Shown here: piece after piece, positions 8,247 through 17,856 of the stretch
Numbering within the stretch: the stretch's first letter is position 1
How the letters are laid out: every line of letters starts with the position of its first letter
Source of the DNA: a virus
DNA length: 42,826 nt
Strand: one strand, 5' to 3'
IMG/VR virus record: IMGVR_UViG_3300000956_000044
Location: 1 to 42,826 of that record
The notes under the pieces: model-generated
What the model was told of the DNA's origin: nothing
What the model saw: only the letters and a program-made list of their open reading frames with translations
Databases searched by the model: none
Position numbers and translations under genes: made by a program

Positions 8247-8427
8247 CCTGATAGCCAACATCCACGCGCATCAGTTCTTTAACGACTTCCGAAAAGATTT
8301 ATTGACTCTGCGTCCCATTGTTCCTGCCTTCGACGAAAAGGCAGACAACACCGAGCAATGGAAAGCAGATTCAATGAAGCAGCAAGGTTTCGACCTTGTT
8401 TTGAAATTCCTTCATATCAAGGAGTAA
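8227..8427 (+). CDS. small protein between portal and scaffold
   Basis: This is a 66-residue product from ATG 8227 (MSKAYSDLIANIHAHQFF), with an in-frame TTG at 8206 as an alternative. It is helical and soluble-looking, with no recognised domain. It overlaps the portal 3' end by 20 bases and ends two bases before the ATG of the scaffold gene (8430), inside whose ribosome-binding region (CAAGGAG) its last codons lie. Position suggests a small head-morphogenesis factor, but this is inference. Confidence 0.65.
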   Translation: MSKAYSDLIANIHAHQFFNDFRKDLLTLRPIVPAFDEKADNTEQWKADSMKQQGFDLVLKFLHIKE

Positions 8428-8429
8428 TC

Positions 8430-9119
8430 ATGTCCGATTTACCTAACGTCCAGACCCCCCCGGCTGGCGAATCCCAAGCTACGCCTGTAGTTAATACACA
8501 GCCCGAACCGACACTTGAGCAGATCGCCAAGGAAATCCCGGTTGAGGAGCAAGTACAACAGTTCAACGCACGTCCCGTTCAGCAGTTTCAACCTCAACAG
8601 TACCAACCGCAGCAGCCTTACGTCCCTGATCCGATAACTGACCAGGAAGGCTACAAACGTTGGGTACTGTCTCAACAGCAGGCCACGACACAGTTCGATG
8701 GCGCTATCAGAGAGATGCACAAAGAAATCTCTGAGTTCAAGCGGGCTAAAGAGGAAGAACGAATAAACGCGGACGTTAATTCTGCTGTCGCGAAAGTAAA
8801 CGAAAAGCTAAAAGTCGATCCGGTATATGCGGAGCTGGCTCTTGAAAGAGAGTACAGGACGAATCCTACGTTTAAATTCATCTGGGACAACCGATCAAAA
8901 AATCCACAGGCTCTAACAAAAGCCTTGGATGTTTTGTCCGGTAAGTTCTCTGGAGTTTTCCAGGTTCGTCAAGACCCACAGCTAACCGAAAACGTTCGCG
9001 CCGCGCAGTCTTCTCAACAATCTTTGGCGGCGACAAGACAAACTCCAACTGACAACGGTTTTCCAACCGATCCACGAGAGTTTGACAGAGCATGGAACCG
9101 CCTCGTATCAGGAGGCTAG
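8430..9119 (+). CDS. capsid scaffolding protein
   Basis: I chose ATG 8430 because AAGGAG lies at the right distance upstream; an in-frame ATG at 8358 would overlap the previous gene. The 229-residue protein has a Pro/Gln-rich, low-complexity N-terminal third (QQFQPQQYQPQQ), then a charged helical coiled-coil-like region (about 85-140), and lies immediately before the major capsid gene. These are the usual features of podovirus scaffolding proteins, which organise capsid subunits during procapsid assembly and then leave. The call is based on position and composition. Confidence 0.8.
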   Translation: MSDLPNVQTPPAGESQATPVVNTQPEPTLEQIAKEIPVEEQVQQFNARPVQQFQPQQYQPQQPYVPDPITDQEGYKRWVLSQQQATTQFDGAIREMHKEISEFKRAKEEERINADVNSAVAKVNEKLKVDPVYAELALEREYRTNPTFKFIWDNRSKNPQALTKALDVLSGKFSGVFQVRQDPQLTENVRAAQSSQQSLAATRQTPTDNGFPTDPREFDRAWNRLVSGG

Positions 9120-9122
9120 TAA

Positions 9123-10208
9123 ATGGCTGGTTTGGACGTAAGTAATTTAACAAGCACGGTACAGGCACCTATCAACAATGTGTACATGCGCGGCCTGTTA
9201 AGCGCGGCACGTAAACGACTTCCCTTCTTTAACGGCACCATGCCGGGTACTTTGGAAAAGAAGGGCGGTTCGATGACGGTCAAGTGGCGTCGTATTGAAA
9301 ACCTGACCGCTGTAACAAGTACCCTGTCGGAAATCACGGAAAACGGTCCTTTGGCTTTCGGTGCTGGCCGCACCGGCACGAAGGCGACCGTTACCGACCT
9401 GACGACCGCTGTAGCGAAGATCGGCAACTTCGTTCTCTTAACCGAAGAAGTCGATCTGTTCAACATCTCTCCCATCACCGCCGCTCTTATGGATACCCTT
9501 GGGGCGAACGCGGGTGAGTCGTTGAACCTTCAGATGTCTACCGTAATGAAAGCCGGTACGAACATTTCGTTTACTGGAGGTGTTGCTAATAAGTCCGCCG
9601 TCGCAACGGCGATTACGTTGAATACCATCAAGAACGCGGTTCAGAACTTGAGCCGTCAGTCTGCGATGCGTTTCGATGGTGCCGCCTATGGTTCTCAAAA
9701 CTACAACTCTCAGCCGATCCGTTCTAGCTTCTTCGGTATTTGCCATACCGATGTCGAGGAAGACATTCGAGGACTGTCTGGGTTTGTAGGGGTAGAACAG
9801 TACGGTGGCTACACACAGACCTATCCAGGTGAGTTCGGTGCAGTCGGCGGTGTGCGTTGGACTTCAACTGAAATTGCTCCGGTTGAAACAAACACTTCTA
9901 CAACTTCCGCGAGCAACAACTTTAAGGGCGATTCAACTGCTTTTGCCGACGTTTACTGGAGCTTTGTCTACGGTAAAGAAGCCGTCGGTTCGGTCGGTGT
10001 AGGCGAGTCTTTCGGGACTCAAATCACCGAAATGTACGATCCGAAAAAGCCTCAAGCTGTAGAGATTATCTACGCCCCGGCTAAAGCGGGCCCGGCAGAC
10101 CCTTACGGTGAAATCAGTTCTATTGCCTGGAAGGCTTGGTTTGGTGGGAAGATTTTGAATCCCAACTGGATCAGGTCGATTATTTCTTTGGCGACGAACT
10201 TCCGCTAA
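9123..10208 (+). CDS. major capsid protein, N4-gp56 family
   Basis: The 361-residue HK97-fold coat protein matches the N4-gp56 major capsid family in length and motifs: ARKRLPFFNGTMPGTLEKKGGSM near the N-terminus, a central TDLTTAVAKIGNFVLLTEEVDLF, FFGICHTDVEEDIRGL and the C-terminal SSIAWKAWFGGKILNPNWI. It builds the icosahedral shell. AGGAGG at about 9108-9113 precedes the ATG at 9123, the strongest Shine-Dalgarno in the operon, as expected for the most abundant protein. A strong terminator follows the stop. Confidence 0.93.
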   Translation: MAGLDVSNLTSTVQAPINNVYMRGLLSAARKRLPFFNGTMPGTLEKKGGSMTVKWRRIENLTAVTSTLSEITENGPLAFGAGRTGTKATVTDLTTAVAKIGNFVLLTEEVDLFNISPITAALMDTLGANAGESLNLQMSTVMKAGTNISFTGGVANKSAVATAITLNTIKNAVQNLSRQSAMRFDGAAYGSQNYNSQPIRSSFFGICHTDVEEDIRGLSGFVGVEQYGGYTQTYPGEFGAVGGVRWTSTEIAPVETNTSTTSASNNFKGDSTAFADVYWSFVYGKEAVGSVGVGESFGTQITEMYDPKKPQAVEIIYAPAKAGPADPYGEISSIAWKAWFGGKILNPNWIRSIISLATNFR

Positions 10209-10214
10209 ACAACT

Positions 10215-10243
10215 GGGGCCTCTTCGGAGGCCCCTTTTCTTTT
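10215..10243 (+). terminator. intrinsic terminator after major capsid gene
   Basis: A perfect 8-bp GC-rich stem, GGGGCCTC (10215-10222) and GAGGCCCC (10227-10234), with a UUCG tetraloop is followed by TTTTCTTTT (10235-10243). It lies between the capsid gene and the adaptor gene. It likely trims capsid mRNA and lowers expression of the tail genes downstream, while Q-modified polymerase would read through part of the time. Confidence 0.9.
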
Positions 10244-10251
10244 GAGGGGCT

Positions 10252-10938
10252 ATGAATTTTTTAGCGGCGGTTAATAGACTTCTTAGAATAGAGCACATTA
10301 TTCAGGGAGACGACGACGATATCACTTCGTTCGGAGACTCCCAACACGCTGCGGACACGTCGTTAGCTCAGATAGCCATTCAAGATGAAATTATAGAATT
10401 AACCTCTGAAAGGCTTATCGACTACGAACACACGACAGGCACTATTACTTTAGTAGCAAGCCAAAGAAGCTATTCTCTCGCCAATGACTTTGTAAGGTTT
10501 TTCGGTAAACCGTCATTCCTAGACACCGTTCAAAATTCAAGAATCTGGGAATACGTCGGTGGTGAGAAGTCTTTAATGCTTCACGACTACCAGTATAAAA
10601 CTATTACCGGTTCTCCTAATTTTTGGTATTGGGACAGTACGACTACTAAGAAAGTAGCTTTCTGGAACGTTCCTGATTCGTCTTTCGATCAAAGAAGTCT
10701 TTCCTACGACTACGAGAAGTCCGTTCTAGTTTCTGACACCACAGACACGATTCCTTTTCATAACAATGAAGAGGCGTACACGTTTGTCGATATGGCCGCT
10801 AGGCGATTCAATTTCATGATTAACAAAAAAGAAAGAGGGCTTTTGACTCAAGACTCTACGTACAGCAATGCTAAAAGTCGTCTGTATCAGTTGATAAAGC
10901 CTACAGACGCTAAACAATATTACGGGAAGCGGTATTAA
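10252..10938 (+). CDS. head-tail adaptor/connector-like virion protein
   Basis: The 228-residue protein follows the capsid gene and starts within a few bases of the terminator. An acidic N-terminus (MNFLAAVNRLLRIEHIIQGDDDDITSF) precedes a helical region and then beta-rich sequence, as in podovirus adaptor proteins that bind under the portal. Its final codon abuts the ATG of the next gene (TAATG at 10936-10940). The call is from gene order and general features. Confidence 0.65.
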   Translation: MNFLAAVNRLLRIEHIIQGDDDDITSFGDSQHAADTSLAQIAIQDEIIELTSERLIDYEHTTGTITLVASQRSYSLANDFVRFFGKPSFLDTVQNSRIWEYVGGEKSLMLHDYQYKTITGSPNFWYWDSTTTKKVAFWNVPDSSFDQRSLSYDYEKSVLVSDTTDTIPFHNNEEAYTFVDMAARRFNFMINKKERGLLTQDSTYSNAKSRLYQLIKPTDAKQYYGKRY

Positions 10939-12494
10939 TGTCCGTCCTGACTTTTCAAGGAGGGCTAAACGAACAGGACGTAAGTTCAGTTAATCCAGCA
11001 GAATGCATTGCAGGTTATAACTACGAATTGGGTTCTAAAAACACCCACTTCGTTCCTAGAAAACCTTTCGACCTTAAAGGAACTTCAACAAATACAGGAG
11101 ACATTAGGGGTTTCGTTCAGTTAATCAAAAACGACGATACCGAAACAACCTTAGTCCAATCTGGGGATACTGTTTATCAATGGGACGGAACAAACTTTAC
11201 CAGTAGGGGTACGGTTTCATCCTCCTCTAAGTTACGTGGAGTAACGTGGGAGCTTGGAGGATATTCTGTAATCGTAGATATAAATAAATCTACTGTCATT
11301 AAAAAATGGGACGGGACAAGTTTTACAACCCTTACTACTGGACTTGGGGCCAGTCTTTTTGCGAAGTACGCGATTGTTTACTTAGGGAGGGTTTGGCTAT
11401 TCAACGTCACTTCCGGTACTTCGACCCCTCATTTAATGGTCGCTTCAGCGTTTGAGAATCCTGAATCTTACGACACGACAAAACGAGCACAGGATTCTAG
11501 CTTCTCTACAGGAAATGAAGCTTTTTACATGGTCACGCCTGATCTTAAGCCGATTAATGGCGTGGCGGTGTTCTTTAATACATTGATTGTTTCAAGCGAG
11601 AAGGGCCAGTTATGGAAATTAACTGGTTCTGATTCGATGGATTTCCAGTGGGCTCCTTTTTATCCGGGGTCTTCAGCTACCGGAACGGAAACCATGATGA
11701 ACATCGGAAACGATGTTGTCTATATGAAAAAAGACGGAGTGATTGAAAACCTCCGTGCTGTTCAAGACTTCGGAGACACTAAGGCCGATGATTTATCGAG
11801 GTGGATAAGAACCACTACTGACGGTCTTAACGATTGCATTACGGTATATGACCAGACCAACCAGAAAGTCTATTTCTTTGCGGGATCAAATAAATTATTG
11901 GTCCTATTTAAAGAAATGATGGATGCATCTCCGGATTTAAGTCCATGGAGTCTTTACAAGACTTCTCATATGTCTAGTTTCTCGACCAATGCGGCTATTT
12001 ATATGAGAGAACCCGGAGGGGACAACTATTTTGTCTACTTCGGAGATTCTTCTGGAAACATATACAGGCTCGAAGGAACTGGTACGGGAGACCCTTCCGA
12101 TACGACTATCGAGACACATCGTAAATCGAAATTCTTCGAAGAAATAGAACGAGAAGACGGAAGCGTTTTCGACCCTCAGAAAGACCCGTTAAGAGGAAGA
12201 ATTTACTACCGAAGACTCGCGGACTGTGACCTATTTATGGACCTGGAATGGGCGGATGATTATTCCACTCCTAGAAATGTAATCCCGCTAGACGGTCCTG
12301 GGACGGGAGACGGTGCCGGATATTTCGGAGGCTCCGCATACTTCGGTGGGAGTTTTTACTTCAACTTAGGCTTTATGTTTTCCCAAAGAACGTCTACCAA
12401 AGGGTTTTCTTCGGTAGGACGAGGGCCTGGGTTTAACTTAAGTCTAACCATTCAATCCTTACAACAGTTCGATATACAAAAAATAGAATTGTGA
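10938..12494 (+). CDS. tail tube/hub protein, beta-propeller-like
   Basis: The 518-residue protein opens with MSVLTFQGGLNEQDVSSVNP and continues with repeated short beta blades of the type VYQWDGTNF, VIKKWDGTSF, LWKLTGSDS and IYRLEGTGT. This pattern is common in podovirus nozzle/stabilisation proteins just after the adaptor gene. It should form the distal part of the short tail. A Gly/Tyr/Phe-rich segment near 450-470 (AGYFGGSAYFGGSFYF) is low complexity. The last codons overlap the GTG of the next gene. Confidence 0.75.
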   Translation: MSVLTFQGGLNEQDVSSVNPAECIAGYNYELGSKNTHFVPRKPFDLKGTSTNTGDIRGFVQLIKNDDTETTLVQSGDTVYQWDGTNFTSRGTVSSSSKLRGVTWELGGYSVIVDINKSTVIKKWDGTSFTTLTTGLGASLFAKYAIVYLGRVWLFNVTSGTSTPHLMVASAFENPESYDTTKRAQDSSFSTGNEAFYMVTPDLKPINGVAVFFNTLIVSSEKGQLWKLTGSDSMDFQWAPFYPGSSATGTETMMNIGNDVVYMKKDGVIENLRAVQDFGDTKADDLSRWIRTTTDGLNDCITVYDQTNQKVYFFAGSNKLLVLFKEMMDASPDLSPWSLYKTSHMSSFSTNAAIYMREPGGDNYFVYFGDSSGNIYRLEGTGTGDPSDTTIETHRKSKFFEEIEREDGSVFDPQKDPLRGRIYYRRLADCDLFMDLEWADDYSTPRNVIPLDGPGTGDGAGYFGGSAYFGGSFYFNLGFMFSQRTSTKGFSSVGRGPGFNLSLTIQSLQQFDIQKIEL

Positions 12495-13018
12495 GCAAAG
12501 AAAAAAGAGACCGACTCTTCAAAAGCGGTCGTCCACAGTTAAGAAAAGTAGAGATTTACGACGGTGATAAGTACCACAAAGACGTAGGTTATCTTTGGGT
12601 AGCTCATACTAAAAAACCATTCGGAAACTTAGGTAATGTTTCTCAAGAAGAATTCGCGAGATGGATAGAAAAACTTTCAAAGGGAAGTGAGTTAATCATC
12701 ATCGAAGACTTCAACCGAGAGCTAGGTAAAACCGGTCCGGTTGGTTTGATAGGCATAAGTTCCGATGGTTGGTTAGTAGAACCATACGCAGAATTCTTTA
12801 AGTGGGCGACTGCAAGAAACATCTTGCGTTGCGCCGTTTCATTTTTGCAAATGATTAGATACCGCAAGATAGGGGCTTGTTTAATCAAGTCCGCTCCAGA
12901 ATCGGTATCCCTACTAAACAAAGTCTGTAAGTACGGAGTCCTTCATTTCGTCGGGAAAGTACCAAACGGTGATCCTCATGGGGACCTTTGGCTTTATTCC
13001 ATCAGAGGCAAAGCTTAG
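12491..13018 (+). CDS. virion-associated protein, possibly GNAT-fold
   Basis: This 175-residue protein starts at GTG 12491, overlapping the tail gene stop. Its beta-alpha pattern (VGYLWVAHTKKPFG at 32-45, ELIIIEDFNRE at 67-77, GWLVEPYAEFFKWA at 92-105, HFVGKVPNGDPHGDLWLYSI near the end) is reminiscent of the GNAT-like proteins encoded before the ejection proteins in T7-like phages. I cannot see an acetyl-CoA-binding loop with confidence. It is probably a minor virion or morphogenesis protein. Confidence 0.55.
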   Translation: MSKEKRDRLFKSGRPQLRKVEIYDGDKYHKDVGYLWVAHTKKPFGNLGNVSQEEFARWIEKLSKGSELIIIEDFNRELGKTGPVGLIGISSDGWLVEPYAEFFKWATARNILRCAVSFLQMIRYRKIGACLIKSAPESVSLLNKVCKYGVLHFVGKVPNGDPHGDLWLYSIRGKA

Positions 13019-13029
13019 AAAGGTGAAAT

Positions 13030-13854
13030 ATGGCATTCCCTAATATCATGAGTTCGTGGCGATCCGCACAGCGAATCGACCAAATACCGACAAATATTTC
13101 CACCGGTTACAGTTCCGTAAACAACGGAAATGTCTCTCTCGATCCTTCTATCAGAAGGTTTCAAGATGAGAGCTACGGAAGACTAGGTGAAGGAATCACA
13201 AGGTATTTAGGAGATATAGATTCGCTAAGGGGAAGATTTACCGGTAATGAGTCTGCTTTTCGGCAAGCTAGAGTAAATCCTTTACTTCAGCAAACAGCGT
13301 TGCGTAGAGGCGATCTTCAGAGGTCAATAGGTCTAAGAGGTTTAGGAGGGTCTAGCTTCGGAGACCAAGCTATGACTAATTTCGATTTGGATTCTCAAAG
13401 ATCAATCGGAGATGCAACGGCTCTAGCGGAAAGAGAGAACATTGACGCTCTTGGCGCCATAGACAAAGACAGGTTATCTGGTGTTGGAATGTATTCAGAT
13501 GCCGGCATGAACTTAGCAAAAGACCGACTAGCTCAAGAACTTGCGGCTCTTGGCATTGGACAGCAGCAGGCACAGCAGATTCTTCAGTCAAGAATAGCTC
13601 AGAACGCAGCGTATAACCAAACGCTAGGTACGTTCCATAAGCTTGTTACCGACTGGGGAGACTTCGCCAAGATGATGCCAGGAGGCGGTTTGGGCGGAGA
13701 TAAACAAGAGACTGACGACGAAGCAAGTCTCGGTGGTTCCGGTAAAAAGAAATCTAGCGGCGGTATGGGCGGCGGTATGGGATCACTAGGCGGAGGTGGC
13801 GGTGGAGGTTTCAACTTCGGAAGCTTGTTTAGTATGTTCGGTGGAGGCGGATAA
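13030..13854 (+). CDS. internal virion (ejection) protein A, Gly-rich C-terminus
   Basis: The 274-residue protein has AAAGGTG before its ATG. It is mostly helical, with Gln/Arg/Leu-rich amphipathic repeats (about 90-200), and ends in a Gly-rich, low-complexity tail (about 210-274) containing KKKSSGGMGGGMGS. It is the first of three consecutive genes in the position of podovirus DNA-ejection proteins, which leave the virion and form a conduit across the envelope. Its stop overlaps the next ATG (TAATG at 13852). Confidence 0.7.
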   Translation: MAFPNIMSSWRSAQRIDQIPTNISTGYSSVNNGNVSLDPSIRRFQDESYGRLGEGITRYLGDIDSLRGRFTGNESAFRQARVNPLLQQTALRRGDLQRSIGLRGLGGSSFGDQAMTNFDLDSQRSIGDATALAERENIDALGAIDKDRLSGVGMYSDAGMNLAKDRLAQELAALGIGQQQAQQILQSRIAQNAAYNQTLGTFHKLVTDWGDFAKMMPGGGLGGDKQETDDEASLGGSGKKKSSGGMGGGMGSLGGGGGGGFNFGSLFSMFGGGG

Positions 13855-14915
13855 TGGCTGGCCTTAGAAGCAATTCTCTAAGAGACTCAACCGGAGAAAT
13901 GGGTGGGTCATTTGCTACTTATGTAGACACGCTGGACGAAAACGATAGAGGTAATTTAAATCCGTCAAACCCAAAACATGCACAACTTTTGAATGTCGTC
14001 GTCCAGGCGATTCAATCTGGTCAATTAGACGAGACTAGAATCCAGAAGTTAATGAGGATGAATCAAAAAGCCGCACCTGTTTTTGCCGCCGCGTATGACT
14101 CCTACAGATCAAACCCTCAATTCCAAAGACAACAGCTTCTAGGGCAATATTTTGCTCCTGCGAAACAAGAAACTGTGTTTTCAGGTAATGAAGAAGAGCC
14201 TAACTATGCTAGAGAAATTCCTGCAAAGAACGACATGCAAGGGGCTATCCTTGCGGCTTTGAATCGCGGAGATTTGGCATTAGCTAAAGAGCTTGGTTAC
14301 GGATCAGGAAACCAGAGAAGCGAATACTTCCAATTCCTACCTACCACAGAAGGATATGCCGTAGGAGACACAAGAAAAGGAACTATTTCATACCCAGAAA
14401 AACGAGTCGTTCCTGCTCAATTCGATCCGTCACTTCAAGGAAGAATCGCAGGATCGAGGAAGACCGGAGAAATTGTCGCCGAGGTTGAAGGACAAACAAA
14501 CATTAAGAAACCAGCGCAAGCAAAGACCGTCCTAGGCATACTCGATGAAGCGGATAATGAAATTGACAAAGCTACCGGAAGCCTTGCAGGTGCCGGTAGA
14601 GATATTGCTGTAGGTGCTTTTGGCGGGACTACTCCAGGAGCGGAGTCCATCGCCGGGTTAAAAGTTCTTCAGGCACAGTTAATGACAAGCCAACCTCGTA
14701 TGGAAGGTCCGCAGTCAGACAGAGACGTTCAACTTTACAGGGAAATGGCTGGACAGATCGGAGACCCGACTGTTCCAAGCGCCTTGAAGAAACGAGCTGT
14801 AAAAACTATCAGACGGATTAACGAAAAGTACGCCAATAAACAACCCACAGACACAAATCAAAACGATAGAAAATCAAAAGAAGAAGCCGCACTGAGGGCA
14901 TTACGTGGACGTTAA
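13854..14915 (+). CDS. internal virion (ejection) protein B
   Basis: The 353-residue protein has an extended, charged N-terminal half and a recognisable C-terminal domain (about 220-335) with LGILDEADNEIDKATGS and RMEGPQSDRDVQLYREMAG followed by DPTVPSALKKRAVKTI. That domain occurs in phage internal/ejection proteins, usually at the C-terminus of large virion proteins. The final residues are Arg/Lys-rich. The next gene starts at GTG 14905, overlapping by 11 bases. It is probably packaged in the head and ejected with DNA. Confidence 0.72.
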   Translation: MAGLRSNSLRDSTGEMGGSFATYVDTLDENDRGNLNPSNPKHAQLLNVVVQAIQSGQLDETRIQKLMRMNQKAAPVFAAAYDSYRSNPQFQRQQLLGQYFAPAKQETVFSGNEEEPNYAREIPAKNDMQGAILAALNRGDLALAKELGYGSGNQRSEYFQFLPTTEGYAVGDTRKGTISYPEKRVVPAQFDPSLQGRIAGSRKTGEIVAEVEGQTNIKKPAQAKTVLGILDEADNEIDKATGSLAGAGRDIAVGAFGGTTPGAESIAGLKVLQAQLMTSQPRMEGPQSDRDVQLYREMAGQIGDPTVPSALKKRAVKTIRRINEKYANKQPTDTNQNDRKSKEEAALRALRGR

Positions 14916-16530
14916 TAGATTTAAACAAGTCTTCGACACGTTAGACGAGGAAGGACAGAAGAACGTTATTTCTCAATTATCGGATGACGAACTTAACGCC
15001 ATATCAAATTTTAAACAGCCTAAGAATGTGTCACGGACCTACGCTGAATCAATGTCAGATTGGTCTTCGTCTCCGGAAGTAAGAAAACAAGTTAGAGAAG
15101 ATGTTGTTAGAAGAATGACAGACTTTTCTCCAATTGAGCAAACCGTAAGAAATCTTCCAGGTAGCTTCATTCAGGACTTCGTTAAGCCTGTAGCCGAAGT
15201 GGTGACAAGTCCTGTGCAGACTTTAAGAGGATTAGGGACGTTAGCCGGTGAAATCCTTCAAGGTCGTCCAGGTCCGGCTATGCAGTCCGTGGCCAAATCT
15301 TACATAGACGACTACGGCGGCGAAGAAAATATACGAAACACTCTAATCAACCGCCCTGTGAAGGCGTTAGGAGACATATCACTAGCGTCTGGTGTAGCGG
15401 GTGGCGTATTAAAAGCAGCAGGCGCAACAAATGCTGGTCAAGCGGCTTCTGCAATCAGTAATGCTACGAATCCGGCCACGCTGGCGGCAGAAGCATATAA
15501 AGTCGCCGCCCCGGTTGTTAAAGCAACGGCCGCTAATGTTCTAGGAAGAACGACAGGCTCCGGCGCTCAGGCGATGTACAAAGCCATCGAAGGAAAGCCT
15601 GAATTTGTGAAGGCGATGCGTGGGAATGTAGACGACCTCGAAGTAGTTGAGAAGGCGCAGCAAGCCTTCGGTTCAATGAAAGAAGCAAGAGCCGCGAACT
15701 ACAGAAAGCAACTCGAAGGTATAAAGGCTGCAACCAAGGAAATAGACATTTCAGACATCAAAGCACTTGCTGACGATTGGCTAGATAAATTCGGAGTCCA
15801 GAAAACGGATAAAGGATTGGATTTCAGTCGTTCTACCATAAGTGGTAGTGCGGTAAACGACGTTACCTCTATATACGATGACATTCAAAACTGGGGGGCC
15901 AAAGCAGGCGATAAAACCCCGATCATGTTAGATACCCTGAAAAGGCGTATCTCGGACTTTTATACCCAAAACGGCAAGGCAATGGCAATGTCAGCGTCCT
16001 TGTCTAATGCCGTTCAAAAGAAAATTTCCTCAGTCGTTCCTGAATACGGAAAGATGACGAGCGATTACGAAAAAGCATCCTCATTCATTAAACAAACAGA
16101 ACAAGCCGTCCTCTCTAAAGACCCCAAAGCCGTAGACACTGCTTTACGTAAAATCATGATGGGGGTTAGAGAGGATAAAGGTTTAAGACGTTCGTTAATG
16201 GACGACATGAGCAAATTCAGCGATGAGGATATTTTGTCTCTAGCCGCTGGACGAGTCTCTAATCCTTGGTTCACAAGACGTTTAGAGTCTTCAGTCGTAG
16301 GAACCGCAGGTGTGGTATTAGGAGCGTCAATCGCTCCCTTGATGTTTGCATTAATTCCAATGTCTTCACCCCGACTCGCCGCCGAAGCGAGCGTTCTATT
16401 AGGACGCACCGCACGAGCTATTGAAAAAGGGGCCAGGAAGATTCCACGATCCGCTTACTTAGCCGCTCAGCAAGTAGGACAGACACAATTGAGCGACGAT
16501 GGGAACAAAATACAGCAGCCAAACCGTTAG
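14905..16530 (+). CDS. internal virion (ejection) protein C with membrane-active segments
   Basis: The 541-residue protein, from GTG 14905, is predominantly helical. It has Ala/Gly-rich stretches (about 150-215) and a hydrophobic segment near 470-490 (GTAGVVLGASIAPLMFALIP) able to insert in a membrane. Together with the two upstream proteins it forms the expected trio of podovirus ejection proteins; the hydrophobic helix would suit a role in crossing the inner membrane. Its 3' end overlaps the tail fibre gene by 32 bases. Confidence 0.7.
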   Translation: MDVNRFKQVFDTLDEEGQKNVISQLSDDELNAISNFKQPKNVSRTYAESMSDWSSSPEVRKQVREDVVRRMTDFSPIEQTVRNLPGSFIQDFVKPVAEVVTSPVQTLRGLGTLAGEILQGRPGPAMQSVAKSYIDDYGGEENIRNTLINRPVKALGDISLASGVAGGVLKAAGATNAGQAASAISNATNPATLAAEAYKVAAPVVKATAANVLGRTTGSGAQAMYKAIEGKPEFVKAMRGNVDDLEVVEKAQQAFGSMKEARAANYRKQLEGIKAATKEIDISDIKALADDWLDKFGVQKTDKGLDFSRSTISGSAVNDVTSIYDDIQNWGAKAGDKTPIMLDTLKRRISDFYTQNGKAMAMSASLSNAVQKKISSVVPEYGKMTSDYEKASSFIKQTEQAVLSKDPKAVDTALRKIMMGVREDKGLRRSLMDDMSKFSDEDILSLAAGRVSNPWFTRRLESSVVGTAGVVLGASIAPLMFALIPMSSPRLAAEASVLLGRTARAIEKGARKIPRSAYLAAQQVGQTQLSDDGNKIQQPNR

Positions 16531-17848
16531 CGGATATAACTCTACCCCTCCGGTAGACGATGGAACGGTAAGCGAAGCGAATAAAGTTAAATGGTCTACG
16601 ATAAAAACAAAGCTTTCTGATCCTCTTAATTCATTCGCTTCGTCCATAGATTCCGCACTAACCACACACTTCAATAACGGCCCCGTAGCGTTAACGACTA
16701 ACACTACTCTAGGCGCGTCTCATTATCAGCAGTTAATTCAAGTATCAGGTTCAGGGGTAACTCTTTCACTTTCAGACGCCAATACATTAACCGCTGGGTG
16801 GAATTGCGAGATTCATAGTACCGATTCGAGTAATGACGTTGCGATAGCGAGAGCAACCGCTTCAGACACGATCAACAGCCTTTCGAATAATTTCGTATTA
16901 CTTCCGCTTCAGTCCGTTAAAGTTTTCGTAAATGCGTCAGCAAATGGTTTCATTATTAGAGACCTTGTAAACGCTCAATCAACAGACGCGGGAGCTGGGG
17001 TAGGGCCTAAATTAACCTTGTACCGCAACAGCGCATCTCCTGCCGCTAACGATGTGTTGGGTGGATATTACTTCGACGGAGAAGACTCTGCTGGTAACAG
17101 GGAAACCTATGCAAGAATTTATGCACAGATAGACGACCCAGGAAGCACTACTGAGGACGGGTCTTTATCCATTGACGTAATGAAAGCGGGCGCCTTAACA
17201 AAGGCGCTAACGATTACGCAAACCGCTTTAAATTTGTCTTCTGGATGGGAATTCCTAATTAATGGAACCTCTCCTTTTACCGCCGCTAACGGTGCTTCGT
17301 TTGTAACGATTACCTCACAGACAGCATCATCTAGTGCAACGTTAGACTTCACGACGACTGTAGATTGGACGCTGTACGACATTTACGAATTTGACTTTAT
17401 CAACATACTTCCTGCAACAAATGGCGCTCAGTTGGAAGGATTGGTTACTAAGGACGCAGGGTCTAACTGGGAAGCTGGCGCAAGTGACTATGCAATTAAC
17501 ATAAACGCAAGCACGACGGCTGGAACGGACACCGTGAAGACTAACGGTGTTACTAGAATGATTTTTACCGATGACGTAAACGGAGTGTTGAATTCAGCCG
17601 GAAACGGAATAAACGGAAAAATCACTTTATACGCTCCTAATGTTGCCTCGAAAGTAAAACAATTCATCTCATACATTTCGTATTGGGACTCTGCATCTAA
17701 TTATGCGTCTGCGGATGGCAGCAATTGCTTCTATGACGGAGCGGCGCTAGGTACGGGGGCGGCAGCTATTAACGGCGTCCGGTTCAGGTTCCATTCAGGA
17801 AATATAGCGTCAGGAACTATTCGTGTGAGAGGAATCAAGAATTCGTAA
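16499..17848 (+). CDS. tail fibre / receptor-binding protein
   Basis: The 449-residue protein has an N-terminal virion-attachment segment with KVKWSTIKTKLSDP (about 29-42), a Ser/Thr-rich beta region, a module reading LTLYRNSASPAANDVLG then FDGEDSAGNRETYA (about 170-210) that is widespread in phage tail proteins, and a C-terminal beta-sandwich-like part (about 250-449) that should contact the host. It follows the ejection proteins and precedes lysis. Only this gene looks like a fibre, so host range probably depends on it. No endosialidase-like or depolymerase motif is visible. Confidence 0.78.
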   Translation: MGTKYSSQTVSGYNSTPPVDDGTVSEANKVKWSTIKTKLSDPLNSFASSIDSALTTHFNNGPVALTTNTTLGASHYQQLIQVSGSGVTLSLSDANTLTAGWNCEIHSTDSSNDVAIARATASDTINSLSNNFVLLPLQSVKVFVNASANGFIIRDLVNAQSTDAGAGVGPKLTLYRNSASPAANDVLGGYYFDGEDSAGNRETYARIYAQIDDPGSTTEDGSLSIDVMKAGALTKALTITQTALNLSSGWEFLINGTSPFTAANGASFVTITSQTASSSATLDFTTTVDWTLYDIYEFDFINILPATNGAQLEGLVTKDAGSNWEAGASDYAININASTTAGTDTVKTNGVTRMIFTDDVNGVLNSAGNGINGKITLYAPNVASKVKQFISYISYWDSASNYASADGSNCFYDGAALGTGAAAINGVRFRFHSGNIASGTIRVRGIKNS

Positions 17849-17856
17849 AGGAGCGA

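Noticed and set aside
9116-10298. Long minus-strand frames opposite the major capsid gene
   Set aside because: They arise from codon bias on the coding strand and would run against the whole late operon.
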